This document shows positions 7,839 to 15,400 of a DNA stretch of 22,895 bases, in pieces. Source of the DNA: JBDUDK01 sp040002995 (GTDB lineage Bacteria; Actinomycetota; Acidimicrobiia; Acidimicrobiales; Ilumatobacteraceae); contig JBDUDK010000132.1 of the NCBI GenBank assembly GCA_040002995.1, positions 1 to 22,895 of the forward strand, read 5' to 3'. The position numbers and the translations under genes are program-made. How positions within the stretch are numbered: position 1 is the first letter of the stretch; each line of letters starts with the position of its first letter. The notes below the pieces were generated by a model. The model worked only from the letters and a program-made list of their open reading frames with translations, was not told the DNA's origin and made no database searches.

Positions 7839-8545
7839 GCCGCCGCTGCCGCCCGTTGCCGCGCGCTTTCGGCCACGAGTTCCGGGGCCGTGGCGAGCAG
7901 TTCGGCGGGGACGCGACCGCCCACCCACGCAGACGGCGTGGCGAACCACGCCCAGAGGGCCCAGCCGTCCTCGCCGGCTTCGCGCAATAGACGAATCGGT
8001 TCTTGGGCGTCGGAGCGCGGTTCGAACATGTCGTCGAGCAAGAACGCGGGGACGAGGGTCTCCCCATCGTGCGTCACGGTGAATATGCGGTGCGCCTTGC
8101 GGTTGCGAGAAACCCACTGCCGCGCGTTGTTCGCGGTGATACCCCTGGCGTTGGCGATAGCCGACGTCGATAAGGCGCCTCCTCGCAGCAGCGCGGCGCG
8201 CAACTCGGCGAGACGGCGGGCTTGTTCTACCGTCGCGTAGGGAACCGGATCGACATCGGCGAGCGACGGACCGAGGGCCTTGGCGAGTTCGCTCCGCGCC
8301 GACGACGCTCGCCGCTCCTGCAGCAATCCCGACTGAAGGACTCGATACATGAGATTGCGCACCTCCGTCTCCGACATTTCCGACTCACCCGCCGCGGTGC
8401 GGAGCGTGTCGATGATCAACAGTGCGAAGCGCTGCTCATCGAGCGGCACGGCCGCAAGCGCGGCTAGAACCTTCGCCTTGCCCGCGCCAGTGCCGGCGAG
8501 GACAGGGACGTGATGTCCACGCGAGGCACTCGTCCTCGGAACCAT
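7835..8545 (-). CDS. Xre/MbcA-like antitoxin with long N-terminal extension
   Basis: A 236-residue protein encoded directly upstream of the RES toxin and overlapping it by 4 nt (GTGA). Residues about 122-150 form a helix-turn-helix-like segment (LSTSAIANARGITANNARQW). Residues about 185-225 (EDGWALWAWFATPSAWVGGR, then VPAELLATAP) match the toxin-binding C-terminal domain of Xre/MbcA/ParS antitoxins, where 'W.WF.TP..WLGG..P..LL' is typical. The first 110 residues are not recognised and make the protein roughly twice the usual antitoxin length. The ATG at 8545 is chosen because GAGGAG lies 5 nt upstream; a GTG at 8551 would overlap that site. It is predicted to neutralise the toxin and repress the operon through the inverted repeat at 8576-8603. 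Confidence 0.8.
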   Translation of the reverse strand: MVPRTSASRGHHVPVLAGTGAGKAKVLAALAAVPLDEQRFALLIIDTLRTAAGESEMSETEVRNLMYRVLQSGLLQERRASSARSELAKALGPSLADVDPVPYATVEQARRLAELRAALLRGGALSTSAIANARGITANNARQWVSRNRKAHRIFTVTHDGETLVPAFLLDDMFEPRSDAQEPIRLLREAGEDGWALWAWFATPSAWVGGRVPAELLATAPELVAESARQRAAAAA

Positions 8546-8550
8546 GGCCA

Positions 8551-8556
8551 CTCCTC
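8551..8556 (-). promoter_or_regulatory. Ribosome binding site of the antitoxin gene
   Basis: GAGGAG on the minus strand lies 5 nt before the ATG at 8545. It decides the start in favour of ATG over the GTG at 8551. Confidence 0.7.
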
Positions 8557-8575
8557 GATGGATTTCCTGTCAGGA

Positions 8576-8603
8576 GTGTAACAGTAAAAACTTGTCGTTA
8601 CAC
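8576..8603. promoter_or_regulatory. Inverted repeat, candidate toxin-antitoxin operator
   Basis: GTGTAAC (8576-8582) and GTTACAC (8597-8603) are perfect 7-bp inverted half-sites whose centres are 21 bp apart, two helical turns. The AT-rich spacer suits a promoter: on the minus strand TACACT lies within the proximal arm. The repeat sits 31 nt upstream of the antitoxin start and abuts the stop codon of the upstream oxidoreductase gene. Autoregulation by the antitoxin is an inference from how such modules work. Confidence 0.65.
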
Positions 8604-9521
8604 CTATGCCAGACGCGGGGCGACGTCGACCATGAAATGCTCCATCGCCCGGGTGCGTCCGTCGAGACCCCCCGACGCCACCGGGTCGAGCAAGACGTGG
8701 CTGACGCCGATCCGCTGCCACTCGCCGATCGTGTCGAGCATGTGGTCGTCTGATCCGGCGATGGACTTCGCTGGGGGCATGATCGCTTCCGGATCGAGGT
8801 ACAGCCTCACCGAGAGGCGCAGCCCGGCAGGATCGCGGCCTTCGTTCTGAGCCAACTCCTGCACGCGGGCCCATGCGGCGCGTACGTCGTCGACCGGCTC
8901 GAAGGCGGCATGGAGCGCGTCGCCGAAGCGAGCCGTGCGGCGGTAGGCCGCCTCGCTGTTGCCGCCCACCCAGATCGGCACGGCGCCGCCCGGCGGTTTC
9001 GGCGCGAAGCCGACTTCGGGGAACTGGTAGTACTCGCCGGCATAGCTCGGGTTCTCTTCGGAGAAGAGCCTGCGGAAAATCTCGAGCTGTTCGTCGGCGC
9101 GCTGGCCACGATGGTCGAACGGCATGCCCAACACTTCGAACTCTTCGCGCATCCATCCCACCCCGACGCCCAGAATCACGCGTCCACCGGAGACGACGTC
9201 GAGCGAGGCGATGGCCTTCGCGGTCTGTACGGGCGGTCGGTAGCCGAGGATGAGGACGGTCGTGCCGAGCTTTAGCCGCTCGGTACACCCCGCCACGAAG
9301 AACAGGGTGCCGATCGGGTCGAGCCACGGGAGATTGACCGGCGCCGGGAAGCCTCCGTCACTCGTGTACGGGTAACGCGACGTGATCTCGCTCGGCCAGG
9401 CGATGTGATCACTGACCCACGCCGAATGAAATCCAAGCGCCTCGGCGCGCCGGGCGAACGAGACCAAACCGGGGCCCGTCGCTTGCTTACCGAGGTGCGG
9501 AAGGTGAATACCCCAGTCCAT
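8604..9521 (-). CDS. LLM-class F420-dependent oxidoreductase, TIGR03619-like
   Basis: A 305-residue luciferase-like TIM-barrel protein. It starts MDWGIHLPHLG and contains ARRAEALGFHSAWVSDHI, TERLKLGTTVLILGYRPP, SGGRVILGVGVGWMREEFEV and GGAVPIWVGGNSEAAYRRTA, all in the order typical of TIGR03619-type F420-dependent enzymes. The 'D.LSGGR..LGVG.GW..EEF..LG' segment is especially characteristic. The ATG at 9521 is preferred to an upstream TTG at 9539 because the fold begins with the beta strand of MDWGIHLP. It ends directly at the operator candidate of the toxin-antitoxin pair and diverges from the aminotransferase operon across about 100 bp. Substrate unknown. Confidence 0.92.
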   Translation of the reverse strand: MDWGIHLPHLGKQATGPGLVSFARRAEALGFHSAWVSDHIAWPSEITSRYPYTSDGGFPAPVNLPWLDPIGTLFFVAGCTERLKLGTTVLILGYRPPVQTAKAIASLDVVSGGRVILGVGVGWMREEFEVLGMPFDHRGQRADEQLEIFRRLFSEENPSYAGEYYQFPEVGFAPKPPGGAVPIWVGGNSEAAYRRTARFGDALHAAFEPVDDVRAAWARVQELAQNEGRDPAGLRLSVRLYLDPEAIMPPAKSIAGSDDHMLDTIGEWQRIGVSHVLLDPVASGGLDGRTRAMEHFMVDVAPRLA

Positions 9522-9623
9522 GCGCGATTCTTGCCGCAATCGCCCGCTCGGGAATCAACCGGGTCAGGCCGAGGCGGCGAAGGTCCCCCGTTTGCCCTGG
9601 GTAGCGCGGAAAGATGCTGTCCG

Positions 9624-10703
9624 ATGCGGGCCGCGATTGACATCACGAAGGTGACGTTCGACCGCCGTGTCGAAGAGATGGTTATGTCTGTACTCCGCAG
9701 CGGAATGATCGCCCAGGGTCCCTGCGTCGAGGCGATGGAAAACGCTGTCGCGAAGGTCGTGGGAGTGTCGAACGCGGTCGCCGTCAGCAATGGGACGGCG
9801 GCACTCGTCGCCGCGTTGCACACGCTCGGGGTCGGCGCCGGCGACGAGGTGATCACATCGCCGTTCACGTTCGTGGCAACGGTGAACGCGATCCGCGCCG
9901 TGGGTGCTCGACCGCGGTTCGCTGACATCGACATCGACACCTTCACCATTTGTCCGGCCAGCGTCGAAGCCCTCGTGACGCCGAGAACCAAGGTCGTCCT
10001 GCCCGTGCATTTGTATGGGCAGACGGCCGACATGACCGCACTCGCCGCGATCGCCCACCATCACGGTCTCGCCATAGTCGAGGACGCCGCCCAGGCGCTC
10101 GGTGCCACCCACGCAGGCTGTGCGGCCGGGAGCTTCGGGCTCGGCACGTTCTCGTTCTACGCGACGAAGAACGTCACGACCGGAGAAGGTGGCGTGGTCA
10201 CGACCGACGACGACAACCTCGCGGCGTCACTTCGGATCTTCCGGAATCAAGGCATGCGAGAGCGCTACCGCTATGACGCGTTTGGCCTCAACCTGCGGCT
10301 GACTGATTTGCAGGCTGCGGTCGCTCTGCCGCAGCTTGAGCGGCTCGACGAAATCAACGAGACGCGCGCTCGGAACGCGGCGCGGCTCACGGCAGGGCTG
10401 GCCGACCTTCGCGGTCTCCACCTGCCCCGTGTCCGCCGGGGCGACCGGCACGTGTTCCACCAATACACGCTGCGCATCGACGATCGGGCGCGCGTCGATC
10501 GCGACGCGCTGCAGGCTCGCCTCGCCGACGACGGCATCGGCGCCGCGGTGTACTACCCAAGTCTCGTGTGCGATGGAATCGTCGACTCATGTCAACGCGC
10601 CACCGCAGTCACGGGGCAGGTGTTGTCGCTTCCGGTCCATCAGCATCTGTCGGACGCCGACCTCGAACGCATCGTCAGCTCAGTGCGGAACGCGCTCGTA
10701 TGA
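9624..10703 (+). CDS. DegT/DnrJ/EryC1/StrS-family sugar aminotransferase
   Basis: A 359-residue PLP-dependent aminotransferase that would place an amino group on a keto-sugar nucleotide. Family motifs include VLRSGMIAQGPCVEAMENAV, AVSNGTAALVAALHTLGVGA, GDEVITSPFTFVATVNAI, HLYGQTADM, IVEDAAQALGA and FSFYATKNVTTGEGG, in which Lys182 is the expected PLP lysine, then GLNLRLTDLQAAVALPQLER. The frame opens at 9405, but the sequence before MRAAIDITKV (ATG at 9624) is non-homologous. The C-terminal stretch after VYYPS is about ten residues shorter than is usual where relatives carry a PLH...P..YR-type segment near the substrate site. It is the first gene of a four-gene operon and shares an ATGA overlap with the oxidoreductase gene. 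WbpE and GnnB are functional analogues. Confidence 0.93.
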   Translation: MRAAIDITKVTFDRRVEEMVMSVLRSGMIAQGPCVEAMENAVAKVVGVSNAVAVSNGTAALVAALHTLGVGAGDEVITSPFTFVATVNAIRAVGARPRFADIDIDTFTICPASVEALVTPRTKVVLPVHLYGQTADMTALAAIAHHHGLAIVEDAAQALGATHAGCAAGSFGLGTFSFYATKNVTTGEGGVVTTDDDNLAASLRIFRNQGMRERYRYDAFGLNLRLTDLQAAVALPQLERLDEINETRARNAARLTAGLADLRGLHLPRVRRGDRHVFHQYTLRIDDRARVDRDALQARLADDGIGAAVYYPSLVCDGIVDSCQRATAVTGQVLSLPVHQHLSDADLERIVSSVRNALV

Positions 10704-11587
10704 GTGGTTGCCGCGTCGCCCTCGTAGGGGCGGGTTCGATGGCCGCCAACCATGCCCGCGTGATCGCCGACTCCCGCCGAGCCTCAATAGCCGTGGTCGT
10801 CGACCGAGACGGCGACCGGGCCGAACGGCTGGCCCAGGCAACAGGCGCGATGGCCACGACCGACCTCGCGTGGGCGTTCGAGTGCGATGCGGCCGTCGTG
10901 GCCACGGCGACGGCCGCGCATGCTCAGACCTCGCACGCGTTGATCGACGCCGGGCTCCCCGTGCTGATCGAAAAGCCCTTGGCATCGACGTTGAACGAGA
11001 CCCGCCAGATCGTCGCCGCCGCCAGCCGCCGCGATGTCGCGTTGATGTGTGGCCTCGTCGAGCGGTTCAACCCCGCCTTCGCACGATTGCGTAACTACCC
11101 CCTGAGCGCTCGGTCGCGTATCAGCACAATGCGCCTCAGCCCGGCGCCGTTGGTGGTGCACTCGAGCGTGGTCAACGACGTGCTGCTGCACGATCTCGAT
11201 CTCATACTGACGTTGGCAAACGGCGACTCGGTGGTCGAGGTCGTTGCTCACGCTGAGGATTGGAAAGGCGACTGGCCGGAGACCGTCACCTGCCGGTTGA
11301 CGTTCGCGAGCGGAATGACCGCGTCGCTGTATGCCAGCCGGGTAGCTGCCACCCGGCGCCGGGAGCTCGCGATTGAAGAAGAAGGGCAGAGGGCAAAGCC
11401 CGTCGACCTGCTCCAGACAAACGGCAACGCGCTCGAAGCTCAGTTCCACCGGTTCATCGATCTCGTCGAGCACAGCACGTTCGCGGAGCGGGAAGCGGAA
11501 CGCCTCACCGTCTTACCCGGTCACGAGCTCGCTCACCGCGTAGATAGCTACATCGCCGAGGACGCACTGCCGTCATGCGCATCCTGA
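10700..11587 (+). CDS. Gfo/Idh/MocA-family sugar oxidoreductase
   Basis: A 295-residue NAD(P)-dependent oxidoreductase. The N-terminal Rossmann domain begins VALVGAGSMAANHARVIADS and continues to DAAVVATATAAHAQTSHALI; the family's EKP motif is VLIEKPLAST with Lys92. The C-terminal domain contains NDVLLHDLDLIL, the usual histidine-bearing helix. At 295 residues it is shorter than the 330-370 common in the family, with a trimmed C-terminal sheet. In sugar pathways such enzymes oxidise a ring hydroxyl to a ketone that a DegT aminotransferase then aminates (WbpB/WbpE, GnnA/GnnB). The adjacency and the 4-nt ATGA overlap with the aminotransferase gene support that pairing. It overlaps the next gene by 13 nt. 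Confidence 0.9.
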   Translation: MSGCRVALVGAGSMAANHARVIADSRRASIAVVVDRDGDRAERLAQATGAMATTDLAWAFECDAAVVATATAAHAQTSHALIDAGLPVLIEKPLASTLNETRQIVAAASRRDVALMCGLVERFNPAFARLRNYPLSARSRISTMRLSPAPLVVHSSVVNDVLLHDLDLILTLANGDSVVEVVAHAEDWKGDWPETVTCRLTFASGMTASLYASRVAATRRRELAIEEEGQRAKPVDLLQTNGNALEAQFHRFIDLVEHSTFAEREAERLTVLPGHELAHRVDSYIAEDALPSCAS

Positions 11588-13911
11588 TCACCAACGTGCA
11601 ACTCGATCACCGCACGGGTACCGAGATCGTCGTGCGCGACCTCGAACGCGGCCTACGCCAACGCGGGCACGAGGTCTGCGTCTACACCCCTCACCCGGGA
11701 ATCCTCAGCGACGAGATCACGGCTCGCGGCGGCACCGTGGTGGCCACCGTCGACCGTGTCCCGTTCGTGCCCGACGTCATCCATGCCCACCACAACGGTC
11801 CCGCGACTGAGGCCGCCCTGCAGTTCCCGGCTACACCGGTTGTGTTCGTCTGCCATGACCGCACCTCCCCGTACGACATGGCTCTAGGGGTGCCGTCGGT
11901 CCGCGAGTACGTCGCCGTCGATCTCAATTGCCGCGAGCGCCTCGGCGCTGAGGGTGTGTGCCCTGACTCCGTCCACGTCATCACGAACGCCGTCGATGTC
12001 GATCGTTTCGACGTCCGGGCCGGCGTGGCGACGCCCGTGCGAGAGGCCGCCGTCTTCGGCAACAACGCGGCACCCGGCGGCTTTGTCGAGGCGGTGCGCA
12101 TTGCGTGTGCCCGTGCCGACGTATCCCTCGCGGAGTTCGGTAACGGCGTAGGCCGCACGCTCCATCATCCGGAGCAGGAGCTCGCCACATTCGACCTCGT
12201 GTTCGCCAAGGCCCGCTGCGCGATCGAGGCTATGGCCGCCGGCTGCGCGGTCATCGCCGTCGACGAGGCGGGCTACGGCGGGCTCGTGACACATGCCGAC
12301 ATCGAGTGGATGCTCGACTGGAACGTCGGCGACCGCTGTTTGCAGCGCCCCCACGATCCTTTGGTGATCGAGGAAGACATGCGCCGGATCGACGCCGACG
12401 ATGTTTGCCGGGTGACCGAAGTCGTCCAGTCGCGCTGCAGCCTCACCGTCGCGCTCGACGCCTACGAGCGCGTGTACAAGGCGGCGATCGGTGGCGAGCG
12501 GGCCCGGCCGTCGCCCGCCGCGACATCGTGGCGGGATCCGTACAACGTCGTCGTGGCCTACGCCACCGCGCTCGAGGCGGGCCTGCGTACCGCCGGCGGA
12601 ACATGGGCGATGCCGCCGCTCCCCCCCGCCGGTGCCGAAGCCATCACGGTCACCGTCGAGTCGGCGCCGCGCCAGGTGGCGCCGGGCGAGACCTTCGCGG
12701 TCGAGGTCGAGATCATCAACCGCGCACGTGAGGGCCTCGCCACCATCGGCGCCACGCCGGTCCACCTGGCGTACCACTGGCTCGACGACGCGGGCCGCAT
12801 GGTCGAGCTCAGCGGAAGGAGAAGCGCGTTGACACGGGCCGTGGCGCCGTCGGACCGGCACCGACAGCGGATGCTCGTCGACGCTCTCGCCGAACCGGGA
12901 CGATTCATACTGCGGGTGACGCTCGTGCAAGAGCTCGTTACGTGGTTCACCGATCTTTCCGCGCCGGTGTTCGCCGATGTGATGATGACGGTCGCCAAGC
13001 CACGAGACGATTGGAATCTCTCCGATGTCGCCGCGCTCTGCGGGCTCGAGGTCGTTCGCGACGCCCCCGTCGCGAACCTCGGCTTCGTGTCGTCGCCGCT
13101 CGCCGGGATGTTGACCTTCGCGGACTCAGTGTCGTTCGTCGACACCGCCGTGCAACGCGGCTGCCATGCGCTCATCGTGCCGCCCTCCCTCCTGGCGCGG
13201 GTGCCGAGGCACGTCGGCGTGATGGCTTCGGCTACGCCGGGCGACACCTTCCGCGAGCTCCACGAGGCCCTCGCCCTCCGCACCGACTTCTACGGGGCCG
13301 ACGTGGAGACGAGAGTCCACCCCCGCGCGCGCGTTCATCCGACCGTCACCATCGACCCGCACAACGTCCTAATCGCCGAGGACGTCGAGGTGGGTGCCGG
13401 ATGTGTTCTGAGCGGCCGCGTCACGCTCGGCCGGCGCGTCAAGATTTTCCCCGGCACGGTCATCGGAACGGCGGGCTTGCAGACCATGACGTTCGGGGGA
13501 CAGCGCCACGAGCTCTCGCACGTCGGCGGGGTCACCATCGGCGACGACGCAGTGGTCTTTGCGAACGCGACGATCGCGCGTGGATTGTTCCGGCAGGACA
13601 CCGTCGTCGGTGAGAGCGGCAGGATCGGCAACAACACATTCATCTCGCACAACACGCGCTTGGGGCGCGGCACAACCGTCGGCCACGGCGCCATCGTGAA
13701 CGGCAACGTGCTGGTCGGCGACGACGTGTGGATCGGGCCGGGCGCGTCCATCGCGAACGACGTCACGATCGGCGGCGGTGCCCGTATCGATCTCGGCGCC
13801 ACCGTCATTGGCAGCGTGGCCCCCGGCAAACACGTGGGCGGTCCCCCGGCCATCGATCATCACACCGTGCTACGCGAAGTCTCCACGTGGCGATCACGCG
13901 CCCGGCGGTGA
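11575..13911 (+). CDS. Trifunctional-looking fusion: glycosyltransferase + Ig-like domain + LpxD-like N-acyltransferase
   Basis: A 778-residue fusion. Residues 1-305 are a short GT4-like glycosyltransferase: MRILITNVQLDHRTGTEIVV, then DVIHAHHNG, then VITNAVDVDRFD, and the donor-side motif FAKARCAIEAMAAGCAVIAV near 212-231. Residues about 355-472 form a beta-rich Ig-like domain (VTVESAPRQVAPGETFAVEV). Residues about 480-575 resemble the N-terminal domain of LpxD (NLSDVAALCGLEVVRDAPVA, then GMLTFADSVSFVDTAVQRGC). Residues about 585-760 are left-handed beta-helix hexapeptide repeats. They keep the LpxD order: VIGTAGLQTM, then VTIGDDAVVFANATIARG, DTVVGESGRIGNNTFISHNT with His692 at the position of the LpxD catalytic histidine, and APGKHVGGPPA. 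It is expected to transfer an acyl chain to an amino sugar and to transfer a sugar. No signal peptide or membrane helix was seen. It overlaps both neighbouring genes. Confidence 0.88.
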   Translation: MRILITNVQLDHRTGTEIVVRDLERGLRQRGHEVCVYTPHPGILSDEITARGGTVVATVDRVPFVPDVIHAHHNGPATEAALQFPATPVVFVCHDRTSPYDMALGVPSVREYVAVDLNCRERLGAEGVCPDSVHVITNAVDVDRFDVRAGVATPVREAAVFGNNAAPGGFVEAVRIACARADVSLAEFGNGVGRTLHHPEQELATFDLVFAKARCAIEAMAAGCAVIAVDEAGYGGLVTHADIEWMLDWNVGDRCLQRPHDPLVIEEDMRRIDADDVCRVTEVVQSRCSLTVALDAYERVYKAAIGGERARPSPAATSWRDPYNVVVAYATALEAGLRTAGGTWAMPPLPPAGAEAITVTVESAPRQVAPGETFAVEVEIINRAREGLATIGATPVHLAYHWLDDAGRMVELSGRRSALTRAVAPSDRHRQRMLVDALAEPGRFILRVTLVQELVTWFTDLSAPVFADVMMTVAKPRDDWNLSDVAALCGLEVVRDAPVANLGFVSSPLAGMLTFADSVSFVDTAVQRGCHALIVPPSLLARVPRHVGVMASATPGDTFRELHEALALRTDFYGADVETRVHPRARVHPTVTIDPHNVLIAEDVEVGAGCVLSGRVTLGRRVKIFPGTVIGTAGLQTMTFGGQRHELSHVGGVTIGDDAVVFANATIARGLFRQDTVVGESGRIGNNTFISHNTRLGRGTTVGHGAIVNGNVLVGDDVWIGPGASIANDVTIGGGARIDLGATVIGSVAPGKHVGGPPAIDHHTVLREVSTWRSRARR

Positions 13912-15380
13912 CCATCACCGAGTCACCCATCCTGGCGACGCTGGCCCGCCACGCTTCGACCGACCGGCTGCTGGTCGAGAACGGCCACTCGACGACGGCC
14001 GCAGACGCGTTGCGATTCGCCGACGCGATGAATGGAGCACTACGCGCGGCCGGACTGAACGAGTCGGCGCGGGTCTGCGTTGTCATGCCGAGCGGCCGAA
14101 TACTGGCCCTTACGGCCCTGGCGGCGATGTCGATCGGCGGCTGCGCTCCCGTGAACCCGCGGTTGCACGAGGACGAGTTCGTGTCGATCTTCACGGATCT
14201 CGACGCCGATGCGCTCGTATCCATCGAGGGCTTCGCGCCAGCGGCGCGCACCGCCGCACGTCGGCGCGGCATGTCGGTGATCCACGCGACGCATGCGTCG
14301 GTCGACATCGTCGAGCGGGCGACGAAGCAGTTCAGCCACCATCCGTCCGTCCACGCCCTCTATCTCCACACATCGGGAACCACGTCGCGCCCCAAGCTCG
14401 TCGGCCTCACCGCCAGCAACTTGCTGAGCTCGGCGTCCGCGGTCGCGGCAACACTTCGCTTGTCGCCGGCCGACCGTTGCCTGGGCGTGATGCCGTTGTT
14501 CCACATCCACGGTCTCGTCGGGGTCCTCCTCGCGAGCGTGGTGGCCGGCGCGAGCGTCGAGCTCGTCCCCCGCTACGACCCGTTCACGTTCCGGCGTCAG
14601 CTGAGCCGGCCCGACATCACGTGGACGTCGGCCGTACCAAGCATGTATCGAGCGATGCTCTCACGGGGCGGCGGCGGTCCTCCGACGAACTCGCGGTTGC
14701 GTCTCGTGCGCTCGAGTTCCGCGCCGTTGCCGTCGATCACCTGGCGCGGACTCGAAGACACGTTCGGCTGCCCCGTCGTGAACGCGTACGGCATGACCGA
14801 GGCCGCGCACCAGATGACCAGCAACCCGCTGCCGCCGGGTGAGCGTCGCATCGGCACCGTCGGCTCCGCCGCGGGCGCCGAGGTGGCAGTGCTTCCTGAC
14901 GGAGAGGTCGTGGTTCGCGGTCCGGGGGTAATGCGGGAATACCTGTCGCCATCGAGCGCCAACGACTCGGCCTGGCGCGACGCTTGGTTCCGTACCGGAG
15001 ACCTTGGTTCGTTGGACGGCAGCGGCTATCTCACGTTGCACGGCCGCATCAAGGAGATCATCAACGTCGGCGGGGAGAAGGTGTCACCGTATGAAGTCGA
15101 AGCCGTCCTGCTCGATCATCCTTCTGTGGTCGATGCGGTTGCATTTGCCGCGCCCGATCGCATGCGCGGGGAACAGGTCCGCGTGATCGTGGTCGCGCGC
15201 GGCGGTGTCGGGTCGGTGGAGGAGATCGACTTGCGCCGGTTCGTGGCCGATCGGCTGGCCTCGTTCAAGGTGCCACGGCGGATCATCACGCTCGCCGAGA
15301 TTCCCGTCGGTCCGACCGGCAAGGTGCAACGCGCACGGATGTCGGCACTGGCCGGCCTGGACGACGAACCGGTCAACTGA
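13908..15380 (+). CDS. Acyl-AMP ligase (AMP-dependent synthetase/ligase, ANL superfamily)
   Basis: A 490-residue adenylating enzyme with all core motifs: the phosphate-binding loop LYLHTSGTTSRPKLVGLT near residue 155, FHIHGLVGVLLASVVAGASV, NAYGMTEAAHQ, the WFRTGDLG loop, the hinge motif GRIKEIINVGGEKVSPYEVE near 380, and PVGPTGKVQR with catalytic Lys472. It activates a carboxylic acid as an acyl-adenylate, most often passed to CoA. The frame opens at 13728, but the GTG at 13908 forms a GTGA overlap with the stop of the fusion gene and starts the protein just before its first helix; a GTG at 13887 is a minor alternative. As the last gene of the operon it could supply the acyl donor for the LpxD-like domain. 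Acyl specificity is not visible. Confidence 0.9.
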   Translation: MTITESPILATLARHASTDRLLVENGHSTTAADALRFADAMNGALRAAGLNESARVCVVMPSGRILALTALAAMSIGGCAPVNPRLHEDEFVSIFTDLDADALVSIEGFAPAARTAARRRGMSVIHATHASVDIVERATKQFSHHPSVHALYLHTSGTTSRPKLVGLTASNLLSSASAVAATLRLSPADRCLGVMPLFHIHGLVGVLLASVVAGASVELVPRYDPFTFRRQLSRPDITWTSAVPSMYRAMLSRGGGGPPTNSRLRLVRSSSAPLPSITWRGLEDTFGCPVVNAYGMTEAAHQMTSNPLPPGERRIGTVGSAAGAEVAVLPDGEVVVRGPGVMREYLSPSSANDSAWRDAWFRTGDLGSLDGSGYLTLHGRIKEIINVGGEKVSPYEVEAVLLDHPSVVDAVAFAAPDRMRGEQVRVIVVARGGVGSVEEIDLRRFVADRLASFKVPRRIITLAEIPVGPTGKVQRARMSALAGLDDEPVN

Positions 15381-15385
15381 ACGCA

Positions 15386-15400
15386 GCCGGCGGTGCCGGC
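15386..15400. terminator. Short hairpin between convergent genes
   Basis: GCCGGC-GGT-GCCGGC gives a 6-bp GC-only stem with a 3-nt loop, filling most of the 20-nt gap between the ligase stop codon and the adenylate cyclase stop codon. There is no T-tract on either side, so any termination role is tentative. Confidence 0.4.

Noticed and set aside
7839..8117. N-terminal extension of the RES toxin frame
   Set aside because: It is Arg-rich, overlaps the whole toxin-binding part of the antitoxin gene, and the GTGA junction at 7835-7838 gives a normal-length toxin.
8480..8520. P-loop-like GTGAGK near the antitoxin N-terminus
   Set aside because: It lacks the following S/T and the surrounding strand-loop-helix pattern, and no Walker B is present, so it is not evidence of a nucleotide-binding site.
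11884..12930. 348-codon minus-strand frame opposite the glycosyltransferase part
   Set aside because: The plus-strand fusion has recognisable domains throughout; the reverse frame is compositionally biased and shows no fold.
15386..15400. GCCGGC hairpin as a firm bidirectional terminator
   Set aside because: The stem is only 6 bp, GCCGGC is itself a common palindrome in GC-rich DNA, and no T-tract follows; listed with low confidence.
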